Shown in pieces: positions 1 through 8,900 of a stretch of DNA of 64,000 bases. A program made the position numbers and the translations under genes. Below the pieces are notes generated by a model that worked only from the letters and a program-made list of their open reading frames with translations, ran no database searches and was not told where the DNA came from. Every line of letters begins with the position of its first letter. The stretch's first letter is position 1. The DNA is from Paenibacillus durus ATCC 35681 (GTDB lineage Bacteria; Bacillota; Bacilli; Paenibacillales; Paenibacillaceae): positions 992,001 to 1,056,000 of the forward strand of contig NZ_CP011114.1 in assembly GCF_000993825.1 (NCBI RefSeq), read 5' to 3'.

Positions 1-1
1 A

Positions 2-112
2 TATCCTTGCTGGTCAGTAATTTTTGAGACACGGACCTTCAATGGAGATTTAGTAGATGGTCCCTTAGTATTAGGTATTGATGAATATGGGGAAATTATT
101 TTTATCGGCTAA
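2..112 (+). CDS. C-terminal fragment of an unknown protein (cut by window edge)
   Basis: An open frame enters from the left edge and stops at 110-112; its last 36 codons end in GEIIFIG. Nothing in so short a tail identifies a family. It is followed directly by the first of four near-identical hairpin terminators that close the toxin/immunity modules of this region. By position it is therefore probably an immunity gene or another small cassette gene, which is an inference from context only. Confidence 0.4.
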   Translation, partial: YPCWSVIFETRTFNGDLVDGPLVLGIDEYGEIIFIG

Positions 113-122
113 AGGTTTCATG

Positions 123-162
123 AACCTCGATTGGCTTCAAGCCTATTCGGGGTTCTTTTTTG
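123..162 (+). terminator. Module terminator, copy 1
   Basis: An AACC.../...GGTT hairpin with the inner palindrome GGCTTCAAGCC is followed by six T. It shares the core CGATTGGCTT...GCCT with copies at 877, 2302 and 3568, each placed just after a module. Confidence 0.75.
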
Positions 163-422
163 TGGGGCCACCCGTGTGACCCATGTATTACCCGTATAAA
201 GATTTCGCCATTTCGTTTATGCGTACATCAACGCTTGAGTTTTATACCCTAAATAACGCCGTTTTCTCACAGTTTTTTCAATTAATACGCAACTTTTGAA
301 ACAGAAAGTGTTATGGATATAGTGTTAGGAAGCTTACCTGTTAAGCTTTCTTTTAGCGCAGAACTTATAGACACATGGTTGCTGGATCACTAAGGGACGA
401 GGGGAAAAGGGGGGAAACCTAG
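163..422. other. Intergenic stretch without a recognised gene
   Basis: AT-rich and without a convincing reading frame. A small palindrome (AAGCTTA, positions 330-336, with TAAGCTT, 342-348) followed by CTTTT could be a weak terminator. The purine-rich run just before position 423 is the ribosome site of the next gene. It may be the eroded remains of a displaced cassette. Confidence 0.4.
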
Positions 423-863
423 ATGACTTTGGAGGATAAATTAAAAATAGTCATAGATGGACAAACAGTTTATTTATTAGACCCAGTTTTATTTAAGAGT
501 ATAAAAGCAGACAAGGAAATAAATGCAATTAAAGTTAACAGTATGGATTTAGTAAGTGAAATTATACCGTTTATTGAAGATAATGCAGAATCTTCCTTGA
601 TTTGTTATCTGTTAGGCCGTAATTGGATGTTTTGTATTGTTTATCGTGTAGACAACACATGGAAAAGGGTTCAAATTGAGAACTTAACTTGTAATGAATG
701 TGGATGGCAAGGGATATCGGCGAACCCTACAATTCCAGAATTGTATTTAGGGACACCAAATCGCTGGGAAACCTTAGAAGAAACCGATTTTATTTATTCT
801 GTAAAATGCCCACAATGCAAACAAGAATTACCTAGAGTTTCTTTATGGACAAAAACTTTATAG
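423..863 (+). CDS. Hypothetical protein with a zinc-ribbon-like Cys pair; possible immunity protein
   Basis: 146 residues, start ATG preceded by a strong GGGGGG-type ribosome site. I do not recognise the family. The C-terminal half has two CxxC pairs (CNEC near residue 90, CPQC near 129) about 40 residues apart, spacing that suits a zinc ribbon. The N-terminal half has hydrophobic strands and helices but no signal peptide or membrane segment, so it is probably cytoplasmic. It stands alone between two copies of the module terminator, in a run of Rhs toxin/immunity leftovers. This suggests an orphan immunity protein whose toxin has gone, an inference from position only. GC content is clearly lower than in the Rhs core fragments next door, as is usual for cassette genes. 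Confidence 0.5.
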   Translation: MTLEDKLKIVIDGQTVYLLDPVLFKSIKADKEINAIKVNSMDLVSEIIPFIEDNAESSLICYLLGRNWMFCIVYRVDNTWKRVQIENLTCNECGWQGISANPTIPELYLGTPNRWETLEETDFIYSVKCPQCKQELPRVSLWTKTL

Positions 864-876
864 TGAAATTTTCTTT

Positions 877-915
877 AACCTTGATTGGCTTTATGCCTTT
901 CAAGGTTATCTTTTT
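877..915 (+). terminator. Module terminator, copy 2
   Basis: AACCTTGA / TCAAGGTT stem with GGCTTTATGCC inside, then ATCTTTTT. Same core as the copies at 123, 2302 and 3568. Confidence 0.75.
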
Positions 916-932
916 AACTCGAACTGATCGAC

Positions 933-1798
933 ATGATTGCTGATCACCAAGGAACGATGGAGCAGCCGTTCCAGTATAACGGACGCGACGGCGTAATGAC
1001 GGATGCGAACGGACTGTACTACATGCGTGCGCGGTATTATAATCCGGATATCAAGCGGTTCGTGAACCGGGATGTGGTGACGGGAACGATCTCCAGCGCG
1101 CAAACGCTGAACCGATACGCCTACGTGAATGGCAACCCCATCTCCTATGTCGATCCGTTCGGCCTCAGCCGGGACGGAGACTCGATCTGGCTGCAGGGCG
1201 CCAGCTTCCTGGCGGACCTGACGCCCGGACTGGGCATGGTGAAGGGATTCCAGCAAGCTTTCACGGGAAGGAACTACGTAACTGGAGAGCGGCTGTCCGT
1301 AGCGGACCGCTGGTCGGAAGGCGTCGGCTCGACGCTGAGCCTGATCCCGATTCCCGGGCTGAAGTACGTCGGGAAGTACGGGACCGAGGAAGCGGTACTG
1401 GCGGGCAAAGGTATTCGGAAGTGGTTGGGGCTCGGGGGTAAGGGGACGGGAGAACTTAAATATTGGAACAAAGCAACAGAATTTAATGGGACAAAGGTTT
1501 ACCAAAGGAATGACATAATCGACCCTAACTTGACAGATAAATTAGGAAAAACTAATCTGGAAAGGATGAAGCAGGGGCTTGCACCTATAGGGCCAGATGG
1601 TAAATCTATAAATCTACATCACACAATTCAGACTAATGATAGCCGATAGCAGAAGTCACCCAAACATTCCATAAGGACAACCATTCTATTATTCATATTA
1701 ACCCGAACACCATTCCATCAGGGATAAATCGAGCGGAGTTTGACAAGTTTAGAAAGGCATACTGGAAGAACAGAGCTAACGATTTTATTGACGAATAG
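933..1798 (+). pseudogene. Rhs C-terminal module with frameshifted LHH-nuclease toxin
   Basis: Only the last part of an Rhs protein is present: the core end motif (DANGLYYMRARYYNP, NRYAYVNGNPISYVDPFGL), a pre-toxin linker (about residues 85-160), then a toxin domain of the LHH type, an HNH/Endo VII-superfamily nuclease whose signature NLHHTIQ is visible near residue 230. The frame opened at 933 stops at 1647-1649. Removing a one-base deletion near 1645 (one C missing in AGCCGA) restores the rest of the LHH domain, including IHINPNTIPSGINR and a terminal FRKAYWKNRA, with a stop at 1796-1798. The main body of the Rhs shell is absent, so this is an orphan cassette displaced from a full-length rhs gene. 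A sequencing error cannot be excluded. Its SUKH immunity gene follows with its ribosome site abutting the toxin stop. Confidence 0.8.
997..1442 (+). repeat. Rhs core/linker direct repeat, copy 1
   Basis: About 446 bp that match 2626-3071 without an indel (constant offset 1629) and with only scattered substitutions. It encodes the Rhs core end and the pre-toxin linker; similarity stops where the variable toxin begins. Confidence 0.9.
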
Positions 1799-1811
1799 GA
1801 GGGACTTTTCG

Positions 1812-2288
1812 ATGAGTTTGGATAGTTATAATAAGGCTCTGGAGCTATTTAACAAAAACAAAGATATGTGTCATTTTGCTGGGGGGCGAACCGAAGAATT
1901 GATTTGTCTTTCAGAGGAAGCAATAGGCTATAAGTTTTCTCCCATCTACCGTGATTTTATAAAAAAATTTGGGGCAGGGAATTTCGGCAGTCAGGAAGTT
2001 TATGGGGTTATCGACGAGGATTTTGTAAACTCCTCAGTTCCAGATGCTATTTGGTACTCACTAACGGAACGTGAAAAAATTAATCTGCCCGAAAATTTGC
2101 TTGTCATTTACGATACTGGTGGTGAAGAACTATTTTGCTTAGACTTCTCGAATCTTAACAAAATGAATGAACCTAAAGTTGTTTCCTTTATTTCTGGGCA
2201 ACCACTAAGTGCTCAAAGAAATGAGACAGTAGCAAATGACTTTGGAGATTTCTTGCTAGATTTGGTAACAAAGGAAATTGAAGATTAG
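1812..2288 (+). CDS. SMI1/KNR4 (SUKH) family immunity protein, YobK-like
   Basis: 158 residues. SUKH-superfamily proteins bind and neutralise many nuclease toxins of polymorphic systems. The typical pattern is visible: an N-terminal helix, the stretch EEAIGYKFSPIYRDFIKKFG (about residues 38-57), which matches the family's 'E..LG..LP..Y..FL...NG' motif, then GVIDEDF and a late IYDTGGEELFCLDF strand pair. The ATG at 1812 is preferred over in-frame positions further up because AGGAGGG lies just before it and overlaps the toxin stop. In B. subtilis the LHH toxin YobL is paired with the SUKH protein YobK, so toxin and immunity types match a known pair. It appears intact although the toxin upstream is frameshifted. 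Confidence 0.85.
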   Translation: MSLDSYNKALELFNKNKDMCHFAGGRTEELICLSEEAIGYKFSPIYRDFIKKFGAGNFGSQEVYGVIDEDFVNSSVPDAIWYSLTEREKINLPENLLVIYDTGGEELFCLDFSNLNKMNEPKVVSFISGQPLSAQRNETVANDFGDFLLDLVTKEIED

Positions 2289-2301
2289 TATTCATAACTT
2301 T

Positions 2302-2339
2302 GACCTTGATTGGCTTAAGCCTTTCAAGGTTTCTTTTTC
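2302..2339 (+). terminator. Module terminator, copy 3
   Basis: GACCTTGA / TCAAGGTT stem with GGCTTAAGCC inside, then TTCTTTTT. It follows the SUKH gene by 13 bases. Confidence 0.75.
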
Positions 2340-2487
2340 AATCCAAGGTATACCTGCCCGCCGCGCACCATGCACCTTAATTTTGGCGGGCGGGAGATAA
2401 TGAAGCCAAGCAAATTTGAATATTCTTTCTCCTGAGAAGATAAAAACGAATCGAAATATCATCCCAATAGTGTGACGAGGTGCAGCA

Positions 2488-2617
2488 TGTACCTCTGTCA
2501 ATAGAGTAGACACAAAGAATTGAGAAAATCATGCAACAGACCGGTACATATGTTCGCACTCATTGGGCGTAAAGTACCCAATAGCCGAATGGATTCGTTT
2601 TCCATTGTAGAAACAGG
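2488..2617 (-). mobile_element. IS3-family insertion sequence remnant (transposase C-terminus and one end)
   Basis: On the minus strand, codons from 2612 down to the stop at 2529-2531 spell FYNGKRIHSAIGYFTPNE and nine further residues, the characteristic C-terminal end of IS3-family OrfB (DDE) transposases ('FYN..R.HSALGY.TP.E'). Beyond the stop, the sequence up to TGTACCTCTGTCA at 2488-2500 looks like the terminal inverted repeat, which in IS3 elements begins TG. The rest of the transposase and the other end are missing. The break at about 2618 joins directly to the Rhs core fragment. Confidence 0.75.
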
Positions 2618-2618
2618 G

Positions 2619-3110
2619 ATGTATTTGACGGATGCGAACGGACTGTACTACATGCGTGCACGGTATTATAATCCGGATATCAAGCGGTTTATGAACCGGG
2701 ATGTGGTAACGGGAAGCATCTCCGGCGCGCAAACGCTGAACCGGTACGCCTACGTGAATGGCAACCCCATCTCCTATGTCGATCCGTTCGGTCTCAGCCG
2801 GGACGGAGACTCGATCTGGCTGCAGGGCGCCAGCTTCCTGGCGGACCTGACGCCCGGACTGGGAACGGTGAAGGGATTCCAGCAAGCTTTCACGGGAAGG
2901 AATTACGTAACCGGAGAGCGGCTGTCCGTAGCGGACCGCTGGTCGGAAGGCATCGGCTCTACGCTGAGCCTGATCCCGGTTCCCGGGCTGAAGTATGTCG
3001 GGAAGTACGGGACCGAGGGAGCGGTTCTGGCGGGTAAGGGGATTGCGAGATGGCTGGGGCTCGGGGGCAAGGTTAATACGTATGGCAGACCATTATTATT
3101 TCGATTATAG
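2619..3110 (+). pseudogene. Truncated Rhs core/linker fragment without toxin domain
   Basis: From 2626 this is a near-copy of the Rhs core end plus pre-toxin linker of the module at 933. At the 5' side it is cut by the IS3 remnant. An in-frame ATG at 2619 exists, but no good ribosome site is seen. At the 3' side the linker (ARWLGLGGK) runs into only twelve further codons before a stop at 3108-3110, so the polymorphic toxin domain has been lost. Without shell and toxin it cannot act as an Rhs effector. The Imm50-type gene 24 bases downstream is its former immunity partner. Confidence 0.8.
2626..3071 (+). repeat. Rhs core/linker direct repeat, copy 2
   Basis: Partner of 997-1442; same length, no indel. 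Provides homology for recombination between modules. Confidence 0.9.
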
Positions 3111-3134
3111 AAATAGTAATTAGAAAGGTGTGTT

Positions 3135-3533
3135 ATGAATATGCTTAATCAAGCGAGGATTATGAACCCAGAATCTTTAGTGAGTATTTTTGGTAAAGTG
3201 CCTGAGTTTTGTGGATCGGAGCTGCTCGATGTACAGCTTAGAAGAGATGGGCCAACTTTATTTGTTCGATTCATGACGAATGAACCAGTTCTTACAAAAC
3301 CAAAGCGTTGGGATAAATGGGATGTCATATATATTGAGTTTTCCTTTTTTGCAGTACGTGATTTGATTGTTAACGGCTTGGGAACAGAAAATATAGTCAA
3401 GAAATTCGAAATAACGGATGGTGGAGAGGGTGCTATCTTACAAATTATTTGTGAGAATCCAATGCAGATCACATGCTCATTTGATTGGGCAAGGGTAGAA
3501 CAAATAAGTCCAGGCTTAGTGGGTTTACCATAG
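3135..3533 (+). CDS. Imm50-family immunity protein
   Basis: 132 residues, soluble, no signal peptide. The N-terminal pattern 'SIFGKVPEFCGSELLDVQLRR' fits the Imm50 family, in which a short 'FG..P.F..(S/A)E...' element opens a beta-rich domain. The remaining strands (LFVRFMT, VIYIEFSFF, KFEITDGG, ILQIICENP) alternate as in that family, and the late FDWARVEQ segment fits its end. The family call is from pattern memory, so moderate. A GAAAGG ribosome site precedes the first ATG. The cognate toxin is absent: the Rhs fragment upstream ends just after the linker. An orphan immunity gene like this could still protect against kin that carry the toxin. Confidence 0.65.
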   Translation: MNMLNQARIMNPESLVSIFGKVPEFCGSELLDVQLRRDGPTLFVRFMTNEPVLTKPKRWDKWDVIYIEFSFFAVRDLIVNGLGTENIVKKFEITDGGEGAILQIICENPMQITCSFDWARVEQISPGLVGLP

Positions 3534-3567
3534 AAGCCTGGATTAGGATAAATTGAAGCAAATCTTT

Positions 3568-3607
3568 AACCTTGATTGGCTCATACCCTTTCAAGGTTCT
3601 TTTTTTG
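3568..3607 (+). terminator. Module terminator, copy 4
   Basis: AACCTTGA / TCAAGGTT stem followed by CTTTTTTT. Its inner part (GGCTCATACCC) pairs less well than in the other copies. Confidence 0.75.
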
Positions 3608-3646
3608 GTTGGGTCACCCAACTCCTAAATGTGTGTACGGCATTCA

Positions 3647-3694
3647 TTGACATGATTTTACATGAGTTATATACTTAGTTACATAAGTAACTAA
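3647..3694 (+). promoter_or_regulatory. Sigma-A promoter with overlapping GntR-type operator
   Basis: TTGACA (3647-3652), 17-base spacer, TATACT (3670-3675). An inverted repeat TTAGTTAC-ATAA-GTAACTAA (3675-3694) begins on the last base of the -10 box. The position is ideal for self-repression by the GntR regulator encoded downstream. Confidence 0.75.
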
Positions 3695-3721
3695 CCAATT
3701 ATGTAGTTGGGAGGTGTCCGG

Positions 3722-4078
3722 GTGGATGACAGCCGTCCAATTTTTCAGCAAATTGCGGAGAAGATTGAGAATGACATTCTGGAGCTGAGGCTGCTGGAAG
3801 AAGGGCAGGTTCCTTCCACCAACCAGTTTGCGTCGCTGTATCAGATCAATCCGGCCACGGCGGCGAAGGGGATAAATCTGCTGGTTGACGAAGGTATTCT
3901 GTATAAGAAGCGGGGGATTGGCATGTTCGTAGCGGAAGGCGCGCGAGGGAAGCTGATGAAGAAGCGGCGGGAGCAATTTTTCGATCAATATGTGATGGCG
4001 CTGATGCAGGAAGCGAAGAAACTTGGAATCACCGTGGATGAAGTGGCTGATATGATTAGGAAAGGGGCGGAGAAGTAA
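3722..4078 (+). CDS. GntR-family regulator (YtrA subfamily)
   Basis: 118 residues. The N-terminal winged helix-turn-helix (about residues 8-75) has the GntR pattern IFQQIAEKIENDILEL...EEGQVPSTNQFASLYQINPATAAKGINLLVDEGILYKKRGIGMFV. Only a short helical tail follows instead of a large ligand domain, as in the YtrA subfamily, whose members repress ABC-transporter operons and respond to cell-wall antibiotics or envelope stress. The start is taken as GTG 3722, seven bases after GGGAGG; the TTG further up would lie within the ribosome site. The gene overlaps the next by the shared A of TAATG, so it is translationally coupled to the ABC ATPase. It is probably autoregulated through the palindrome in its promoter. 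Confidence 0.9.
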   Translation: MDDSRPIFQQIAEKIENDILELRLLEEGQVPSTNQFASLYQINPATAAKGINLLVDEGILYKKRGIGMFVAEGARGKLMKKRREQFFDQYVMALMQEAKKLGITVDEVADMIRKGAEK

Positions 4079-4977
4079 TGACGGCAGCAATTTCCGTAAA
4101 AGGACTGACAAAACGCTACGGACAGCTGACAGCGGTGGATAACATTAGCTTTTCCCTGGAACCGGAAAAAATATATGGGTTGATTGGACGGAACGGTGCG
4201 GGCAAAACGACAATTATGCGCATGCTCACGGCACAGACCTTTGTTACGGCGGGAGAGGTTATGATTTTTGGAGAAAGACCTTACGAGAACAACCTTGTGC
4301 TGCCGAAAATCTGTTTTATGAAGGAGAGCCAGCGCTACCCGGACCATTATAAGGTAACCGATGTACTGGATATAGCGTCAGTGCTGTTTCCAGAGTGGGA
4401 TAAATCTTATGCGGACTCTCTTATGCGGGACTTCGAACTGCCGTACAAGCAGCTGGTGACGAAGCTTTCCCGGGGCATGCTATCAAGTCTAGGCATAATT
4501 GTGGGACTGGCGAGCAGGGCTTCGCTCACCATTTTTGACGAGCCATATCTTGGTCTGGATGCAGTGGCCCGCGAGCTGTTCTATGACCGGCTGCTTCAGG
4601 ATTATGCAGAAAAGCCCCGGACCATTATAATGTCTACCCATCTGATTGACGAGGTAAGCCGCATTCTTGAACATATTCTGCTGATCGACAAGGGTAGACT
4701 CGTGCTGGACACGGACGCGGATAGCCTGCGCGGCAGCGCATATACGGTGATGGGACCGGCCGCTTCTGTGGAGACCTTCGTGCAAGGCCGCAATATTATG
4801 AGCCGGGAGACGTTCGGCGGTTATCTCAAAATATCTGTTCATGAACTGCTGGACACCGGAGCACAGCGCCGCGCCCAAGAACTGGGACTTGAGCTGTCGT
4901 CCGTGTCCCTGCAGCAGCTTCTTGTCCACCTTACCGGCGGGAAGAAACCGATTGTGAGAGAGGAAGAGGCCATATGA
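4078..4977 (+). CDS. ABC transporter ATP-binding protein
   Basis: 299 residues, cytoplasmic ATPase of an ABC-2-type system. Walker A is GRNGAGKTT (about residues 38-46), the signature is LSRGM (about 136), and Walker B reads LTIFDEP (about 150) followed by the D-loop GLD and the H-loop STHL (about 185). The C-terminal 80 residues form the extra domain common in drug and bacteriocin exporters of the YtrB/BcrA type. The signature LSRGM replaces the usual LSGGQ, which is common in this subfamily. It sits between the GntR regulator and a membrane protein that overlaps it by ATGA, giving a regulator-ATPase-permease operon. The substrate is unknown; export of or protection from a cell-envelope antibiotic is likely from family precedent. 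Confidence 0.92.
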   Translation: MTAAISVKGLTKRYGQLTAVDNISFSLEPEKIYGLIGRNGAGKTTIMRMLTAQTFVTAGEVMIFGERPYENNLVLPKICFMKESQRYPDHYKVTDVLDIASVLFPEWDKSYADSLMRDFELPYKQLVTKLSRGMLSSLGIIVGLASRASLTIFDEPYLGLDAVARELFYDRLLQDYAEKPRTIIMSTHLIDEVSRILEHILLIDKGRLVLDTDADSLRGSAYTVMGPAASVETFVQGRNIMSRETFGGYLKISVHELLDTGAQRRAQELGLELSSVSLQQLLVHLTGGKKPIVREEEAI

Positions 4978-5663
4978 ATCGAATTCAAGCGGTCTGGCGG
5001 CTTCAGGCAAAGGATCTGAGAGGAGGGCTGTTACGCCCGTGGCTGATCGTTCTGTCCATTTTACTCGTTCATTCAGTCATTCTAACCGTTGGCAGCAGCG
5101 AAGGCGAGCAATTTAACGGTTCGATTGTAACGCTGTATATTTACTCATTTGTGTTCAGTATTCTACTGGTTGGGCAGACTTTCCCGTTTGCCGTTGGTAT
5201 GAACGTGCGGCGTGGGGACTATTTTACAGGGACGGCAATCTTTGTGGGAGTGATCAGCGTGTTGTCGGCGCTCGCGCAAACGTTTTTTGCCTTTGTGGAG
5301 AAAGAGTGGGCCAACTATTGGGGCAGCGGACTCCACTTCTTTCATTTTCCCTACCTGAGTGATGGAAACGTGCTGAAGCAATTCATTGTAATCCTGCTCA
5401 CGTTGCTCATGTTTAACGTTTGGGGATTCTTCCTCGGCTCTTTGCACTTCCGCTTTCGCGCTCCGGGAGTGATGATATTCTTTGCGGCTTTGCTAGTTAT
5501 AATCGGGGTATTCTTCTCTCTTCCCGGCTGGTATCCGCGGTTAGACGCGGTATGGGATTGGCTGTATGTCCGAACGGCCTTCGAACTGGCGTTATGGCAG
5601 ATACCGGTCATTGTACTACTTGGCGTCGCTTCCCGGGCTCTGCTTCGGAAGGCAGAGTTGTAA
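4974..5663 (+). CDS. ABC-2-type membrane permease subunit
   Basis: 229 residues with about six hydrophobic segments (starting near residues 17, 40, 65, 90, 145 and 190), no signal peptide and few charged residues outside the loops. This is the size and topology of permease partners in GntR-regulated ABC-2 exporters. It overlaps the ATPase gene by four bases (ATGA), so the two are surely made together, and it is followed by a terminator. Sequence conservation in such permeases is low; the call rests mainly on topology and operon position. Confidence 0.8.
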   Translation: MNRIQAVWRLQAKDLRGGLLRPWLIVLSILLVHSVILTVGSSEGEQFNGSIVTLYIYSFVFSILLVGQTFPFAVGMNVRRGDYFTGTAIFVGVISVLSALAQTFFAFVEKEWANYWGSGLHFFHFPYLSDGNVLKQFIVILLTLLMFNVWGFFLGSLHFRFRAPGVMIFFAALLVIIGVFFSLPGWYPRLDAVWDWLYVRTAFELALWQIPVIVLLGVASRALLRKAEL

Positions 5664-5746
5664 GAGTTGATTGATCTCCTACAGCAGCTTTAAGATCTGC
5701 AATATGCGAGAATTATTATAAATAGCCGGAAAAATATAAATCTTAG

Positions 5747-5786
5747 GCCTCTTAGTCCTGAAGTATGGGAAAGAGGCTTTTTATTT
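5747..5786 (+). terminator. Terminator of the GntR-ABC operon
   Basis: GCCTCTT (5747-5753) pairs with AAGAGGC (5771-5777), followed by TTTTTATTTTTT. Confidence 0.8.
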
Positions 5787-5969
5787 TTTGACTCTATGAA
5801 TATTTATGAACATTTTATTAAATTTAATAATGAAATCGTTATCAGTTTACAGCTAGTGTGAGAAATTTTACATAAAAAATACGTGTAGTTTATATTTTCC
5901 TGCTAGATTGGGATTTTTTTCTGTGATAAGATATCGCGGAAGTAGTTTAATTGATAGGAGGATTACTAG

Positions 5970-8900
5970 ATGATGTGGAAGAAACGATGGAACAAGCCTC
6001 TCGCTTCTGTGCTGGCAACGGCCGTACTCTCGGCTCAGGTGCTTGGCGGATTCGTTGCCGGGGCATTTTGGAGTACGGACAAGGCGGAAGCTGCTGATGC
6101 CGGGGGCTCTTCACTGCCTTTAATTGACCTGCGGTTAATGAGCACGACGGATGTGCATACGAATGTATACGGCTGGGATTATTTCAAGAATGCGACGTCC
6201 TCTTCAGTCGGACTTGCGCGGACAGCGACCTTGATCAATACAGCGAGAAGTGAGCAACCGAACAACCTGCTGCTCGACAACGGGGACCTGATCCAGGGAA
6301 CGCCGCTCGGTACATATGAGGCGAAGATTGAGCCGGTGACTCAGTCGGTCTACGATTCCAAGCCCCATCCGATGATTGCCGCCATGAATATCCTGGGATA
6401 CGATGCGGCGACCTTCGGCAATCATGAGTTTAACTACGGTCTGGATTTCCTGGATCGGGTGGTCAACGGCAGCTCCACAGACGCTGCTAACACCAAAGCT
6501 AATTTTCCTTATATCAATGCGAATATTTATAAGCCGGACGGCGTAACGAACTATTTTAAACCTTATGAATTGATCACCAAGACGGTAAAAGACACGAGTG
6601 GACAAGACCAAACGATTAAAGTCGGCCTGCTCGGTCTGGTAACCCCCCAGATTATGGATTGGGACAAGGCCAATCTGGAAGGCAAGGTCGTGACCAAAGG
6701 CATTGTTGAAACCGCAGAAAAGTTTGTCCCTGAAATAAAAGCAGCCGGGGCCGACGTCATTGTGGTCATGGCGCATACCGGTTTCGATGCTGCAGCGGCA
6801 GGACCAAACGCCGAAAATGCCATCAGCGAGCTGAGTCAGGTTCCAGGCATTGACGCGATTACCTTCTCACACACCCACAAGGTATTCCCGACGAATTGGG
6901 ATACTACGAAGCTGGATGCATCTTTTATAGATCCGGCAACCAAGCAGCCTTACAGCTATATTGACAATGTGAACGGCCATATCCACGGTGTTCCGGCTGT
7001 GCAGGCCGGTTACGGCGGCGGCTATCTGGGCCTTATTGATCTCAAAATCACTAAAGATGGCAGCGGAAAATGGGTGGTTGACAAGACGGCTTCCAAAGCT
7101 TCAACCCGGTCTGCCAAGGATGTTCCGGAGGATCCCGCCATTTTGGCTACCGTAGGGGGCGATCATCAGGCTACGATTGATTACACCGGCACACCGCTCG
7201 GTACGACAACGGCTCCGATGAACAGCTACTTTGCCCTGGTACAGGACGATCCGACCGTTCAAATCGTGACGTATTCGCAAAAACGTTATGTTGAGAACCT
7301 GATCAACACCGACCCTTCCCTGGCACCATATAAAGGCCTGCCGATTCTCAGCGTAGGCGCTCCTTTCAAGGCTGGACGCAACGGCCCTGGCGAATATACA
7401 AGCATTGACGCCGGTCCGCTGACGATCCGCAGCGCGAGCGATCTGTATCTGTACGACAACACGCTGAAAGTAATCAAGGTCAAAGGCTCGGTCGTCAAGG
7501 AATGGCTGGAAATGAGCGCAGGCGCGTTTAACCGCATCAAACCGGCGATTTCCACGCCTCAACCCCTGCTGAATCCGAAATTTGCCGTATTTAACTTCGA
7601 CGTAATTGACGGCATCAAATACAAAATCGACGTAACCAAGAACGCTAAATACAATACGGACGGCACGATCAATGACCCGACATCCAGCCGGGTGGTCGAA
7701 GTGACCTATAACGATCAGCCGCTAGATCTGAATCAGGATTTCATCGTCGTTACGAACAACTACCGCGCGAGCGGCGGGGGTAACTTCCCTGGCGTCAAAG
7801 GCTCCACGATGATCATGGACACCCAAACCGAGAACCGTCAGGTTCTGATGGATTATATCAAAGAGGCCGGAGCGATTGACCCGACCGCCGACAACAACTG
7901 GTCCCTGGCTCCGATCAAGGGCAATGTCAATGTTACCTTTACATCGTCGCCTGACGCCAAAAATGTTCTTCCTGGCAACATTACGTATGGCGGTGCGCAG
8001 GATTCTAAAGGTTTCGGCATCTACAACCTGAACCTGAAAGAAACGGTTCCCGCTCCTACCGAGGACGTTGAAGTTCATTTGATCGGCATCAACGACTTCC
8101 ACGGCCAACTTGACACGACTTCCGTTGTCAGCGGCAAGAATGTAGGAACGGCTGCGGTTCTCTCGACTTACTTGAAGCAAGCTCGCGCGAAATATACGAA
8201 CTCCCTGCTGTTCCATAATGGAGACTCCGTTGGCGCATCGGCTCCGGTATCCTCGCTTGAGCGTGACGAGCCGACGATTGAATGGATGAACCTGATGGGA
8301 TTCGATGTCGGTTCCTTGGGCAACCATGAGTTTGACCAAGGCGTTGAAGCGCTGAAGACGCAGCTCTACGGCGGAGCAGACCCTAAGAACAACAAAGTTG
8401 TTCACGGCGGCACGGATTTTGATTATGTCAATGCCAATGCGGTAGACAGCAAGACCGGCACACCGATTATCAATCCTTACGTCATCAAGGAAATCGGCGG
8501 CGTGAAGATCGGCTTTATCGGTGTTGTGACCAAAGCAACGCCAAGCAAGGTTTCTCCTGCAGGCACAGCGGGCGTCCGCTTCCTGTCTCCGGAAGAAGAA
8601 GTACAGGCCATCGAGAAGTACGCCGCCGAGCTTCAAGGCAAAGGTGTGCAAACCATCGTTGTGCTGGCGCATGATCCGGCGTCTACCAAAGGCGAGGCCA
8701 CAACGGGCGAAGCCGCCGATCTGGCAAGTGCGCTTCCGGCTAACTCGCCGGTTGACGTTATTGTTGCAGGCGACAATCACGCGTTTGCAAACGGCGTCGT
8801 CAACGGCAAGCTGATTATCCAGGCTTATTCTTATGGTACGGCATTTGAGGACATCAAGCTGGTTATTGATCCCACTACAGGCGATGTCAAGACGAAGTCC

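Noticed and set aside
5881..5969. Possible promoter or Pho box before the nucleotidase
   Set aside because: A TAAGAT is present, but no -35 at proper spacing and no tandem Pho repeats could be found.
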